Assembly: GCA_032622095.1 (NCBI GenBank)
Contig: CP136065.1
Span: 116,043,195 to 116,107,194 of the forward strand
Source of the DNA: Siphonodentalium dalli
Taxonomy: Eukaryota > Mollusca > Scaphopoda > Gadilida > Siphonodentaliidae
DNA length: 64,000 nt
Direction: 5' to 3'
Position 1 is the first letter of the stretch; every line of letters begins with the position of its first letter. The notes beneath the pieces were generated by a model that saw only the letters and a program-made list of their open reading frames with translations, did not search any database and was not told the origin of the DNA. Positions 37,601 through 45,959 of this stretch are shown here, one piece after another. The position numbers and the translations under genes were made by a program.

Positions 37601-40600
37601 GCCGACGTCAAAACGAAACATCAAAGGGTCAGCACACGTGTGATCTTACAACATTGTCACATCGCATGACTCGTATTCAGTATTATTATCAGGAAGATAA
37701 TTGTTTTTGTTATCAACGACTAGTTATTTCTTGAGACTCCCGGCACTTCAATCCATCCGCCCCCCCCCCCCCCCCCCCCCACCCCCGGACAACATCACAT
37801 ACCAACCTATATGTAAGTATTTCATAAATAATAATTGTTCGCCCACCCAGCTACCGGAAATTGCGGAATAATCAATAAAATATTCCGGAATGTATATTAA
37901 ACCTATCTAGTCGTCACTTCCGTGTCGGTGTGTTCAGCTTCCGGCCCGATCACATATCCCGATGGCGATGGAGTAATTTTACAAGGACAATAAATGAACA
38001 CAACACAGCCTCACAGGGGAATGACATTGTATATTTATTTTATTCAGTAATAAATTGAAGATGTGTACTTAATTAGATATGTGATTATGTGTGTCATGGG
38101 TGACAACTTCTTTGTATAATGGGCAGGAGCCGTTCTCAAACTTACCATGTCAGTGAGCATCACAATCATCGCTGTTCTGCATACTGGGCTTACCCACCCA
38201 TAATAGTACCTATAATATGTGGTTAACCGGTTAATCGCGGTTTTTTGCCGTTCATAACCGGTCACGAAAAACCCATAACCGTCCCAGCTCTATGAAACAG
38301 ATATTCGGCGATGGGAATGAGGTCGTTCCATGCTGAGCCATGTTGTAACGGCAACCCTGTAACCACAAGTGCATCAGGACACATACTCTAGGATAAACAT
38401 ATACTCACTGGCAGTAGTCTCCCAGCTAAGTCCACCAATGAAGAGCTTCCTGGAAAAAAGTGCAAAATATAGCTTTTCAAGACCACTGAACTAACTTATA
38501 GTCCAATGCATGTATGGTTCCACCTCAAACTAATTGCAACAAGGTTTCTCAGTGGGAATAAGCACATTAAGGTAGGGCTGCCTCGATTAATCGCATAATC
38601 GATTAATCTGAGTTATTCATTTCGGACATTGGAAAATGCCGGATATTATTGAAAACCTTGTTTGTTTTACACAAATTAATCTACAACCAAGGGTTAACAA
38701 CATTTGATCACGTAGCAAAGATATTCCCGGCGACAACATGATTACCGGTACAGTCAGTAGTTCATTTGATGATGCGACATGGTTACTCTTCGGGTCATTG
38801 TATATATATTCTACAAATTTGCGGCACTGCAGCTTTGAACTTACGATGTCATTGAATATTTATACTAGAAAGGCGGCACTATGTCTTTGAAATATGCCGA
38901 CTGCCACCGTGTTCAATGAACTGAATGTACTCCCTTGAATCTGATTGGATCAATGGGGTGTTGATGGACATTCTCTGGAAACCAGGAAACCTAGGGCATT
39001 TAACTCAGCGATGTTCTGTGATGTCATTTGCGACTATACTTTGTATAAGTTACTAGTACATGCTGTCGCGTATCATGCAGTGAATGCTGAATGAAACTCG
39101 ATATTATCAAATACTTAACTTGTTCTATGCCCTGCAGCAATTTGCAGGTGGGGGCACACCTTTGATTATTATCCACGCTCTTGGAAGTTTGATGAAACTT
39201 ATAGTTTCTTTTTTTTATTAGGAACCGTGGGCCATCCGTCGTGCATTGCTACTTTTATATTGTTGGTATGTTCGGCTATTCAAAACAATTAAGGCCTTTG
39301 TGGACCCAATTTTCCCAAAATTTGATAAAGAGTCCAAATAAAGGATTCTGTTCATGTATATTAGTACTAGTAATCATATAGAAACCATGCCCATTGATGA
39401 AACAATTTAAGAGTATACTTCATGGTGGATTATGTTAGAAATACAAAATGTGAACTTTATTGAGATTTAAAAAAATAAAATTTACAGGCAATGGTCCAAG
39501 AAAAACAAAGTCCAAATCTAAGAATCAAATATGGGAATATGTACCGAACACTTTGATGAATGACCCACCCCCCCCCCCCATGATTTACAAACAACCCCAT
39601 CCGGCAACTTGGAAGTTGGGTAAGATTACGAATGAAAATCGATCAGTATAGACAATCGCATGGCCGTGATCAAGCTTTTGATTATGCCCATCAATATATA
39701 TGGGTTATAAGCTATATGATTGTACCTGGTAACAGACAATTTCTCGATTAATTTACATTTAATTATCATTAAACGTATTTTTCTGCACAATGTTTTTCTT
39801 ACAGTGCACCAAAATAGAATTGACTGGAAGTAAACTCTCGCAAGGAGACCATCGTAAAATATGACATATTTCGCCGGAATACGGTAGTTTCCTATTTATA
39901 CATTTGTTTTTATATAGGCTATCTGATTTTAGAATACAATATTATGAAACATGTAATTTTTCTATTTGTGTTATTTGCGTAATAATACGACATCTTGTAA
40001 TCGCTTTCGACTATAGTGGTAATTCCAAAAATAGAATATCAACATTTTCACCTGTAAACAGCACAAAACTTCATAAATCGTGGGTAATCGGTGCGTCGTC
40101 GGTCCAACCATGTTCAAAGCTAGAATTCAGACGTATTTAGTGGTCCTAATCTGGTGGCTAATTACTGGCCATAAATATATTTAATAGCATGCGTATATTC
40201 GTGATGTACAATAAGAATTATAAAGCGCACATACATGTATTCATAATTTTAGGTAATTAAATGGCACAGAAACAGCTAATATTGACGTGTGTACGTGTTC
40301 GTGAGCAGCTAATAATTTCATCCATATATATTCGAAATTTCGAGTTGGAAATTTCGACTCGAATCGAATTTGACTTTCGAATCGAATCTCGAATATCGAA
40401 TATTCGCAGGACCCTAATTTGGATATATAAATTTCATGAATTGTTTGAGATATGATGCAAATAATGAATACATGTACTTCATATATAATGGCACATGGGG
40501 TGGGGTGTGCTGTTGATTCTTGATCTGGTCTCCTCTTGAGACGTTGAGTCTTGTTTGATGTCTGAAAAGTGGGCGTGTCCGACCTTAATGTGTCCCCATC

Positions 40601-42847
40601 AAGGGTTCCCACATCTCTATTTAATAGTGATATATACAGTGAATAATATTTCTCTGACTCTTTTTATTCATTATAATATACATCATAGAATAATATATCA
40701 TGTTATATTTTGGAGTGATATGCCACTGCTAAGGGAGGTTGCACAGCATTTTTATCAGTAGTGGAATGCCTGGGTAATTAGTATGCAATAAGCTGGTGTG
40801 GCCATGGGCCGGGCTAATTAATCCTTTTGACGATCGGCGAAGCCTGAAGCCATTCTTTTCACAGTTTGTTGATTCAATTTTGTTTTCAAAAGCTATTGTT
40901 GACACACAAAAGAAATGAATTCAGTACCGCGCGGTTAACGAAAGAAGTTTCAACTGTAACACTTACAGCGATTGGATTAGCAGCAGAGCATTTACTGGTT
41001 GGACCAATCAGTGCGAGCGTACCATTTGCCGGTTAGGCAGCGCCGATATTTACAAAATGTGGAATTAAAAGTAGCAAAAAACGGACCAAGAAAACACGAT
41101 ATCGCGGATCAGCGGAATAACGGAAGCATTTTCAAAATTGGCGGATAGCGGCTCTCAAAAAAGCGGAATTCCGCTAATTAGCGGAAGAATCTCACGCCTG
41201 AATTATGCAAATTAGTTATAAATGTACCACAGCCACAATACTGACACCCTTACTCTTGGGCTCCAAATAAACATGCATGCACGTTTATTATTTTCTTGGG
41301 TAATTTCCCCCCTGCACAGTGCTTATTTGGGTCTGCACGTTTATTAATTTTGAGGCTATAAAAATTGAAAGCAGCACAAACTCTAGATTTCTATATGACT
41401 CCGATATCAAAATGGTGGGCTTACGGGTATAACTTTATGCATATACATGTATATGACATACATGTGAACATTTAAATATTGAATAAAACACCACATGACA
41501 CATACTATGTTGATTCCTATACTTGATACTTATTCCTATATTATAAAAATACTTTGTTTAACCACCGTTAATATGTTGATGTTTTGCTCAGAGTTCCCCC
41601 TGCACTATTATTTGGGTCTGCACGTTTATTAACTTTCAATGGAATTTCCCCCCCCCTGCACTATTATTTGGGCCTGCACTTTTATTTGGAGCCGTAGAGT
41701 ATAGTATTAGTTAGAACATGTAATTGATATACATTGAAATCTTAGCTAATTGGTGATCTAAATCTACAATAAACAACTATTCCTTGTGTGGAATTATAAC
41801 ATAAAATGATTTGTAGAGCATTTCGGGCCTATAAATTATGAATATCGTGAATGCAAATGATATGCAAATTAGAAGCGATGATACTGAAGTGGGTTCGGTA
41901 ATTTATGCACGAATAGATTAGATTCGGACTAAATCACTAAATATATATGGCATGTTTCGAAGCGATTGATTGAGAATTTTTGGATTTATAAAAAATTATC
42001 CTGTAGAAAACTTGTTAAATTTTTTACAAAAAGGCCATTCTGGGGGCCGTTTGTAGTTACCTGAAATACAGATAAAGCACTGGAACTTAGTGGAAGCCCA
42101 TATACCAAAAAATCACCCTTTTTTAAGTAAAAAAATCGCTTACAACTCTGGTAATACTTGGAATTTTTTAATTCTGTAAAAAGCATTCTTCATGATAATC
42201 ATTTCTCTTCAATATAAGTCTAAAATCAGTTACCATAGTCCACTAAGTAATTTTCACCTAAAACCCCTAATACACAGAAACACGGGTTTCCGGCAGGTCA
42301 CTAGGTGTGATCGATCGGTGTACAAATGTTTATACTTTGCGTAATGTGACTTCCTGGATATAGAGTAGTTGTTCTTTGACCGATATTGAGCTCCGCGTAA
42401 AGTATATATTGGTGTTCTGGAGAGAATATAAAAAATAAAAAACAAAAAATAATACCATGCGGCATGGGAGGAATTTAGGGGCGGGCGTGATAAACAAGTA
42501 ATCTTTTTTGAGGGGCCTAATTTATAACAATTTTTTTCTGGAACCACAACAATTGACCTATATTATTTAATTTAGTTATTACTTAAGACAAGTTTCAAGT
42601 TAAGTGGCACTCTTGATTCGAACTAGTCGGGTTGAGTGATGACCCTGAATTGGCTTAATTTTTTGAATATATTCTTAGACTATGGTCTTATGGAATCGGA
42701 TATTGATTATTTGATAAATCACCTTTCATCTTCGTCACTGTCGTCCATCTCGGTAGTTTCTTGACCTTCCATTTGCTCTTCTTTCTCGATGGCGCCATTT
42801 ATACCTTCACCGTTAGCTCCAGATTCTTCCATTGTATTATCGGACAT
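22530..42847 (-). CDS. HNRNPAB: hnRNP A/B-D (squid-like) RNA-binding protein, complete gene, 9 coding exons
   Basis: Nine coding exons join in phase to 993 nt (330 aa plus TAA). The order is an acidic N-terminus (1-42), RRM1 (about 43-117; RNP2 [12 protein letters not shown]1 RGFGFIVF), RRM2 (about 127-202; RNP2 KVFVGRL, RNP1 RNFAFVEF), an RGG box (206-228), a GGY-rich low-complexity tail (229-300), and a C-terminus with YGKSKRGG and NYHPYQR that resembles the transportin-binding PY-NLS of hnRNP D/AB. Members of this family bind AU- or UG-rich RNA and shuttle between nucleus and cytoplasm in splicing, mRNA stability and localisation. The invertebrate gene is probably co-orthologous to HNRNPAB, HNRNPD and HNRNPDL and to Drosophila squid, so the symbol is approximate. 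Residue M6 has a stronger Kozak context (ACAATGG) than M1, so translation could start at either. The low-complexity tail suggests phase separation (inference). Confidence 0.95.
23031..23063 (-). CDS. HNRNPAB: hnRNP coding exon 8 (33-nt micro-exon)
   Basis: A 33-nt exon between acceptor CTCTTTAG and donor GTGAGT, encoding [11 protein letters not shown]. It continues the GGY tail and enters and leaves in phase 1, so it could be skipped without a frameshift. Confidence 0.88.
23447..23470. repeat. Homopolymer, 24 G
   Basis: Uninterrupted G run in hnRNP intron 7 (between exons 7 and 8). Confidence 0.9.
23844..24300. mobile_element. Probable small hAT-like element
   Basis: Inverted ends TGAGATGGGCGG and CCGGCCATCTCGA, with near-identical 8-bp flanks GTGTAAGC (23836-23843) and GTGTAGGC (24301-24308). 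No coding capacity; lies in an hnRNP intron. Confidence 0.5.
24301..26640. other. hnRNP intron 7 interior, nothing recognised
   Basis: Part of the 5-kb intron between exons 7 and 8. Apart from a G homopolymer (25441-25462) no supportable feature; an open frame at 25670-25933 is noted under rejected items. Confidence 0.45.
25441..25462. repeat. Homopolymer, 22 G
   Basis: Uninterrupted G run in an hnRNP intron. Confidence 0.9.
26640..27640. repeat. Clustered 'gagttatggccctgg' repeats
   Basis: Several imperfect units, each with GACC(T/C)CATTTGAACAAATC, ACCAAATATGAACCCATT-like and GAGTTATGGCCCTGG blocks. It ends in GACAGACGGACGGATGG and ACTATAGCTCCAC, as at 16500-16540. Confidence 0.7.
27152..27176. 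repeat. Homopolymer, 25 C
   Basis: Longest homopolymer in the window, inside the repeat cluster of intron 7. Confidence 0.9.
28069..28269 (-). CDS. HNRNPAB: hnRNP coding exon 7 (Gly-Tyr-rich tail)
   Basis: 201 nt after acceptor CTTCCAG, donor G|GTATGT. Encodes about 67 residues made of repeated GGY, GYGG and AGY units, a low-complexity prion-like segment typical of hnRNP A/B/D tails. Its length is a multiple of three, so skipping would keep the frame, as happens to the tail exon of vertebrate paralogues. Confidence 0.95.
28661..29604. mobile_element. Element with GGCCTAAACAAAAAA inverted ends
   Basis: About 944 bp. Left end GGCCTAACAAAAAAAATACG and right end (complement) GGCCTAAACAAAAAAGACGC continue with a shared TTGTTTCCGCTAAC block, giving TIRs of about 35 bp. 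No clear target duplication and no transposase ORF. Lies in intron 6. Confidence 0.6.
29217..29418. repeat. 101-bp tandem duplication
   Basis: Two adjacent, essentially identical 101-bp units (TATTTGAAGTTTTCACAGAT ... AACTTAAA) inside the element above. Near-identity implies a recent event. Confidence 0.9.
29833..29917 (-). CDS. HNRNPAB: hnRNP coding exon 6 (RRM2 end and RGG box)
   Basis: 85 nt after acceptor [21 protein letters not shown] closes RRM2, and a run of RGGGRGF and PRGGRG units forms an RGG box. The donor G|GTAGAC is a weaker match to consensus but keeps the phase exactly with exon 7. Confidence 0.9.
30202..30692. mobile_element. Small hAT-like element
   Basis: Ends CAGGGCTGGCAATCTAGAAA and (complement) CAGGCCTGGAAATCTGAGG, with internal copies of AGGAGGGCTAT / ATAGCCCTCCT. 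The 8-bp flanks ACAAGTTG and ATTAGTTG differ at two positions. Intron 5 of hnRNP. Confidence 0.6.
30700..33890. other. hnRNP intron 5 interior, nothing recognised
   Basis: AT-rich intronic sequence; no shared repeat and no convincing exon on either strand. Confidence 0.5.
33891..34022 (-). CDS. HNRNPAB: hnRNP coding exon 5 (RRM2 core)
   Basis: 132 nt (residues 152-195) after acceptor TATTTCAG, donor GTAAGT. Encodes [20 protein letters not shown] and then the RNP1 sequence RNFAFVEF, followed by TDLKLGGKD. Both ends are in phase 0. Confidence 0.95.
34456..34614 (-). CDS. HNRNPAB: hnRNP coding exon 4 (end of RRM1, start of RRM2)
   Basis: 159 nt (53 codons, residues 99-151) after acceptor [21 protein letters not shown] is the conserved RRM1-to-RRM2 linker of the hnRNP D/AB family. 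[10 protein letters not shown] is RNP2 of RRM2; the usual second Gly of this motif is Arg here. Donor AAAG|GTCTGT. Confidence 0.95.
35012..35139 (-). CDS. HNRNPAB: hnRNP coding exon 3 (RRM1 core)
   Basis: 128 nt after acceptor TTTTGCAG. Encodes [16 protein letters not shown] through [16 protein letters not shown] (residues 56-98), including RNP1. The donor is AAAAG|GTATGC and the exon ends in phase 0. Confidence 0.96.
35767..36742. mobile_element. Foldback element with about 345-bp terminal inverted repeats
   Basis: The arms 35767-36111 and 36392-36742 are highly similar inverted copies, with only a few substitutions and small indels in homopolymers, separated by about 280 bp of unique sequence. 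TTAA flanks both ends (35763-35766, 36743-36746). Outer termini are GGGCTTTGTGAACCC and GGGTCCACAAAGCCC. It lies 0.6 kb upstream of hnRNP exon 3 in intron 2. A single arm recurs at 39293-39565. Confidence 0.85.
36849..36918. repeat. Poly-C / poly-G / poly-C cluster
   Basis: C runs (36849-36862, 36903-36918) around a G run (36869-36884). The first C run and the G run could fold on themselves. Further G runs are near 37037-37065. Confidence 0.85.
37371..38292. mobile_element. Non-autonomous hAT-type element with exact 8-bp target duplication
   Basis: 922 bp with ends TAGAGCTGGGACGGTTA and TAACCGTCCCAGCTCTA. Sub-terminal GGTTAACCG and ACCGGTCACG motifs occur near both ends, typical of hAT binding sites. 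Flanking direct repeat TGAAACAG is exact (37363-37370, 38293-38300). Ends 110 bp upstream of hnRNP exon 2's downstream splice donor, in intron 2. Confidence 0.88.
37760..37780. repeat. Homopolymer, 21 C
   Basis: C run inside the hAT-type element 37371-38292. Confidence 0.9.
38409..38449 (-). CDS. HNRNPAB: hnRNP coding exon 2 (start of RRM1)
   Basis: A 41-nt micro-exon between acceptor TTTTTTCCAG and donor GTGAGT. It encodes [14 protein letters not shown], which includes the RNP2 strand of RRM1. It begins in phase 2 and ends with one base of the next codon. Confidence 0.95.
39293..39565. repeat. Single arm of the long-inverted-repeat element
   Basis: Begins at TTAA (39289-39292) and follows the left arm of 35767-36742 for about 270 bp (CAATGGTCCAAGAAAAACAA, CAAATATGGGAATATGTAC). 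The mate arm is absent, so it is truncated or a solo end. In intron 1. Confidence 0.8.
39566..41250. other. hnRNP intron 1, mostly unrecognised
   Basis: Contains an ATTCGAA-rich low-complexity patch (about 40330-40410) that looks like the sub-terminal part of a transposon. No exon is recognised. Confidence 0.4.
41253..41699. mobile_element. Small TA-flanked inverted-repeat element
   Basis: Ends CTCTTGGGCTCCAAATAAA and (complement) CTCTACGGCTCCAAATAAA, each next to TA. The interior repeats TGCACTATTATTTGGG and TCTGCACGTTTATTA several times. 447 bp, intron 1. Confidence 0.6.
42723..42847 (-). CDS. HNRNPAB: hnRNP coding exon 1 (acidic N-terminus)
   Basis: 125 nt encode residues 1-41 plus two bases of codon 42. 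The peptide starts [15 protein letters not shown] and ends EMDDSDEDE, an acidic leader like those of hnRNP D/AB. The donor is AAAG|GTGATT. An out-of-frame ATG lies 5 nt upstream. Confidence 0.93.
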
Positions 42848-42852
42848 ATCAT
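42799..42852 (-). other. Overlapping upstream ORF of the hnRNP mRNA
   Basis: An ATG 5 nt upstream of M1 opens a 17-codon frame that ends (TAA) inside the main coding sequence, after about 16 main codons. Its context is weak. If the 5'UTR includes it, it could reduce initiation at M1 and favour re-initiation or leaky scanning to M6. Confidence 0.45.
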
Positions 42853-43050
42853 AAAAAATTACCAGCGAGTAATATAATTTTTCTAATGTTAGTTCTCGGG
42901 CACAAAATGTTCACAGCCGGTCGAGAGCACGCCACACAATAAAAGAAAGACCCAAGCGCGTGTTCGATCACGTGCAACAAAATGCTTGCTGCTGATTGGT
43001 TTAAATTTATTTCCTTTGATATAATTAACATAATCACGTCACGTCAGGTC
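42853..43050 (-). promoter_or_regulatory. Putative promoter and 5'UTR region of the hnRNP gene
   Basis: Within 200 bp upstream of the ATG there is an inverted CCAAT box (ATTGG at 42995-42999), a CACGTG E-box (42969-42974) and two overlapping CRE-like TGACGT half sites (43035-43046). There is no convincing TATA box. The grouping suggests a housekeeping-type promoter. The transcription start is not determined. Confidence 0.4.
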
Positions 43051-43155
43051 GATAGTAAATATATATTATTATGTTTTTAGAATATAAAATGGTAATCGTG
43101 CCCCAATTAACTCTTTAATTCAACACATAGTATTGTATAATATAAATTTAAGATA

Positions 43156-43377
43156 TTAACTTTCAATGGATTTGAAATTCGGCGTTTGCCGTAAAAGTTC
43201 GTAATCCCGCTGGTCGATGCACTCGGTAAATATCGTCAGTTTCCGTAATAATTTCGCCCTTTGCACAGCTTTGCATGAAGATATTTTCAGGCCAAAATAA
43301 CCACGAATGCGTGTTTCTAGTAACTGTATGGAGTGGTCATCAGTTGGTAATTTTACAATTGTTTTTTTTTTAAACAA
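43156..43377 (-). CDS. Unidentified 73-codon ORF upstream of the hnRNP promoter
   Basis: An open frame with no ATG near its beginning; the first in-frame stop upstream is at 43383-43381. It ends at a clean stop 308 nt before the hnRNP ATG. The peptide looks protein-like: QLLETRIRGYFGLKI, then KAVQRAKLLRKLTIFTE and DQRDYELLRQTPNFKSIES, with balanced charge and no low complexity. A candidate acceptor (CCATACAG) falls just before LLETRIRGYF, so it may be the last exon of an upstream minus-strand gene or a retrocopy. I do not recognise the family. ATTAAA about 40 nt after the stop could be its poly(A) signal. Confidence 0.35.
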   Translation of the reverse strand: MFKKKTIVKLPTDDHSIQLLETRIRGYFGLKISSCKAVQRAKLLRKLTIFTECIDQRDYELLRQTPNFKSIES

Positions 43378-43416
43378 TTTTTATTGAAATCAACACAAGC
43401 ATAGTTTTACACATAT

Positions 43417-43444
43417 AAATCGGATATATATATATATCCGATTT
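43417..43444. repeat. Perfect 28-bp palindrome
   Basis: AAATCGGATATATA followed by its exact reverse complement. Could extrude as a cruciform; function unknown. Confidence 0.9.
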
Positions 43445-44043
43445 CTATGGTTTTACATGTAGCCTAGGCATTACATTATGGGAAGCCAAATTGACATTTA
43501 ATAAATAATTGAGCTTAATCAATTCGATTTAGGAGAGCGCACACATCTCAAACGAAAACTTAAAAGTGGAAAAGTGTCACAGCCAGAGGAGCCAGCGAGA
43601 AACCCATTTCCTGTGAGAGAATTTCACAGTGTCCATGCAGGAATACAAAATATTTGCAGACATCAGGCGGGGATTAAACTTTCAGATATATAAAGAATAA
43701 ACACACGATATGTATAATATCTGTTGCCCTTCCTGTTTACACCAACTCATCGGAAAGAATGGTTACTCTGCAATTCGTGAATTCTTCAAAGGCGTAATAT
43801 AATTATTTCGTTCCCCGTAATTAAGGTACGATCGATATATTTCCAATGTACATTGACATATACAACAAGAAAACTAAGATGCATGCATCAGGTCGCCCGC
43901 GAACTATCTACCATAGAATTGTTGTAGCTATCGATAATACATTTTGGAACACCTGTCTGTATGTATGTGTGTATGTATGAATGCATGTGTGTATGTGTTA
44001 TAGACTCTAACACTGCTCGACCGACCCGACTCGGATTTGGTAT
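43445..44043. other. Intergenic, nothing recognised
   Basis: Only a GTATGTAT-type short repeat near 43960-44000. Confidence 0.45.
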
Positions 44044-44047
44044 TTAA

Positions 44048-44538
44048 AGGTACTCAATTCGATATTTGAAAACTCCTCTCAATTACTATTTCAATGGCTT
44101 CGGGGGGGGGGGGGTCAAAAATATTTGATTCGAGTCGAGGAAGTCACCCATCAAAGCCCAGATTTGTTAGATATCGATTTTAGAAATCTATTATTTTTCA
44201 TTATCGGGAATTCTTTCTGGCCCAGAAGACAGTAAAAATTTCGTTATAATACCACTTGATTATAGAGTTATCCATCCTTGTCTGTTTGAATAGAGTTTTG
44301 GCGTAAAATATCGAGCAGGTTACCAAATTGACGGCAGTTATTAGTACTCATCTCGAGCAATTGACACATTTCAAAAATCAATATCTAATAACTCTGAGCT
44401 TTGTTTGATGGGTTCCTCGACTCGAATCAAATATTTTTTACCCCCAAAGCCAAAGAAATAGTAATATAGGACCCTCTGATCGGATTGTTGTTGTTGGAAT
44501 CTGTTGAGATGGGGACCCTCTTTACGGATTGAGTACCT
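44048..44538. mobile_element. TTAA MITE family B, copy 2 (opposite orientation)
   Basis: Ends AGGTACTCAATTCG and GGATTGAGTACCT, TTAA on both sides (44044-44047, 44539-44542). Keeps the uninterrupted site GATGAGTACTAATAACTG (complement) where 48220-49248 is inserted in another copy. Confidence 0.82.
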
Positions 44539-44639
44539 TTAACGTGTCAACTTGACCTCGCTCATAGGCATATAGGCCTATATGTTTCTGGACCTTGACC
44601 GATCCGACTAAAAATTTGTGTGTAAGACTACTTCGATCC

Positions 44640-45016
44640 CGGGAGCAATATGGACGGGTCCAATTTCACGTGGGACCATGTCCTCGAACGTGCTGATATA
44701 GGCATGTTTCTGGACCAATTGAACAATAGTTTGGCCAGCGCTAGACGCTGTAAGATTCCCAGGTGCTCTGTTAATTTGTAGCATTGTCTAGAGCTAAAAA
44801 GGCAGGTCAAAATGGTGGAGACCCTGATTTTGCCTGGAATCCTCACGTTTTGGTCAATGAAGACCGATTACGTTTTAAACCGAACACAAACACCACACGA
44901 ACAAGGGCTAAGGAAATACAAAGAATAAGTCAATTGAGCGTTCAAACTGTCCAGATGGAGGCGATCACAAAAACAAATCCCTAAATAGCCCGAACGAAGT
45001 CGAGTACATCAGCTAG
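44640..45016 (+). mobile_element. Helitron 3' end fragment
   Basis: Holds a helicase-like C-terminal coding remnant (44775-44984). The segment AGCCCGAACGAAGTCGAGT follows and ends ATCAGCTAG at 45016, next to T. Helitrons end in CTRR preceded by a short hairpin and insert next to T. The hairpin is partly decayed here but is clearly the same terminus as at 46591-46619. Confidence 0.6.
44775..44984 (+). pseudogene. Helitron-helicase-like C-terminal remnant
   Basis: A frame of about 69 codons reading FVALSRAKKAGQ, then DPDFAWNPHVLVNEDRLRF and KPNTNTTRTRAKEIQRI, with a stop 28 nt before CTAG. VALSR is motif VI of Pif1-type helicases, and the position just before a Helitron-like terminus supports the Helitron Rep/Hel C-terminus. 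It is open only from 44775 because of a TAA upstream, so it is a decayed fragment. Confidence 0.5.
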
Positions 45017-45039
45017 TCTAATATATATTTTGTCTGTCT

Positions 45040-45536
45040 GTCTGTTTGTCTGTTAGCTATGGCCGGGAAAACTGCCGGACAGATTTGACGAAATTTGATA
45101 CCTAGGGGAAATTATTTCCAGGGAGTATTTTGGAAGGGTCAAATCTTTATCCCGACCTGACTTTGACATTCAAACAGATCAATTCAAGGTCAAATCTGGT
45201 AAAACGGAAGGATTTCAACGAAATTTGATACATAGCTAGGTACCGTTACTTTTGTCCCAGGAGTGTTTCGGATGGGTCAAATCATGACCCCGACCTGATC
45301 TTGACATTCAAAATTGTCAATTCAAGGTCAAATCGGGTAAAGCCGGGCGGATTTCGACGGGTAGCTAGGCCTATACTTTTGTCGGGAACTTTTGTCCGGG
45401 GAGTGTTTAGGACGGGTCAAATCGTGACCCCGACATGACCTTCACCTTTAAAATGGTCAATTCAAGGTTAAATCGCGCAATTCTCCGAAAATCAGAGGGG
45501 AACATCCCGGACGATCGAAGTCGGGTCCACCAGCTA
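45040..45536 (+). mobile_element. Helitron-like minisatellite derivative, copy 1
   Basis: Three to four units of about 125 bp (GACGAAATTTGATACCTAGG, GGGTCAAATC, GACCTTGACATTCAAA) ending CCACCAGCTAC, a mutated version of the CATCAGCTAG terminus. Confidence 0.65.
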
Positions 45537-45714
45537 CTATTATATATTTCTAGATTTAGTTACAAACTAAATACCTGTATATTGTACAAAGAAATGTTTG
45601 ACAAATATATCTATAGATATCAATATTACCATACGAGTCATTAAAATAGATCTATGACGAAATAAATTTTGAAGGGTGCATGTATAAGGTAAATTTTTAT
45701 ATTTCAAATGATGA

Positions 45715-45936
45715 CAGGAATGCGGAAAGTTGAAGTACCTACGTAATACTGGCTATCCGCATGAAGAGATATACATGTATCTAAAAACCAAAATAGAAGA
45801 TGACTGCTGGCGACAATGTTTTCCAAAAAAATTAAAAGCATTCGATAGCTGCCATCTAGTTTTCAGCCCGAAGATCAATATGAAGTTTGGTGACTATCAG
45901 ATGAGGGATATGTCTGTACAGTTGCTAAACAATTAA
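45715..45936 (+). other. Unidentified exon-like ORF between Helitron-like arrays
   Basis: After acceptor-like ATGATGACAG a frame of about 73 codons reads ECGKLKYLRNTGYPHEE, then YLKTKIEDDCWRQCFPKKLK and CHLVFSPKINMKFGDYQMRD, ending at TAA. It looks protein-like and lies between two Helitron-derived arrays, the kind of place where captured gene fragments occur. Not recognised. Confidence 0.3.
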
Positions 45937-45959
45937 GTCATGCAAAAGAGTAAGATACC

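Noticed and set aside
38575-40410. Possible hAT element from GGGCTGCCTCGATTAATCGC to the ATTCGAA-rich patch
   Set aside because: The ends do not match as inverted repeats and no target duplication was found.
42254-42547. 97-codon minus ORF near the hnRNP start
   Set aside because: Falls in intron 1 just after the donor of exon 1, with no homology.
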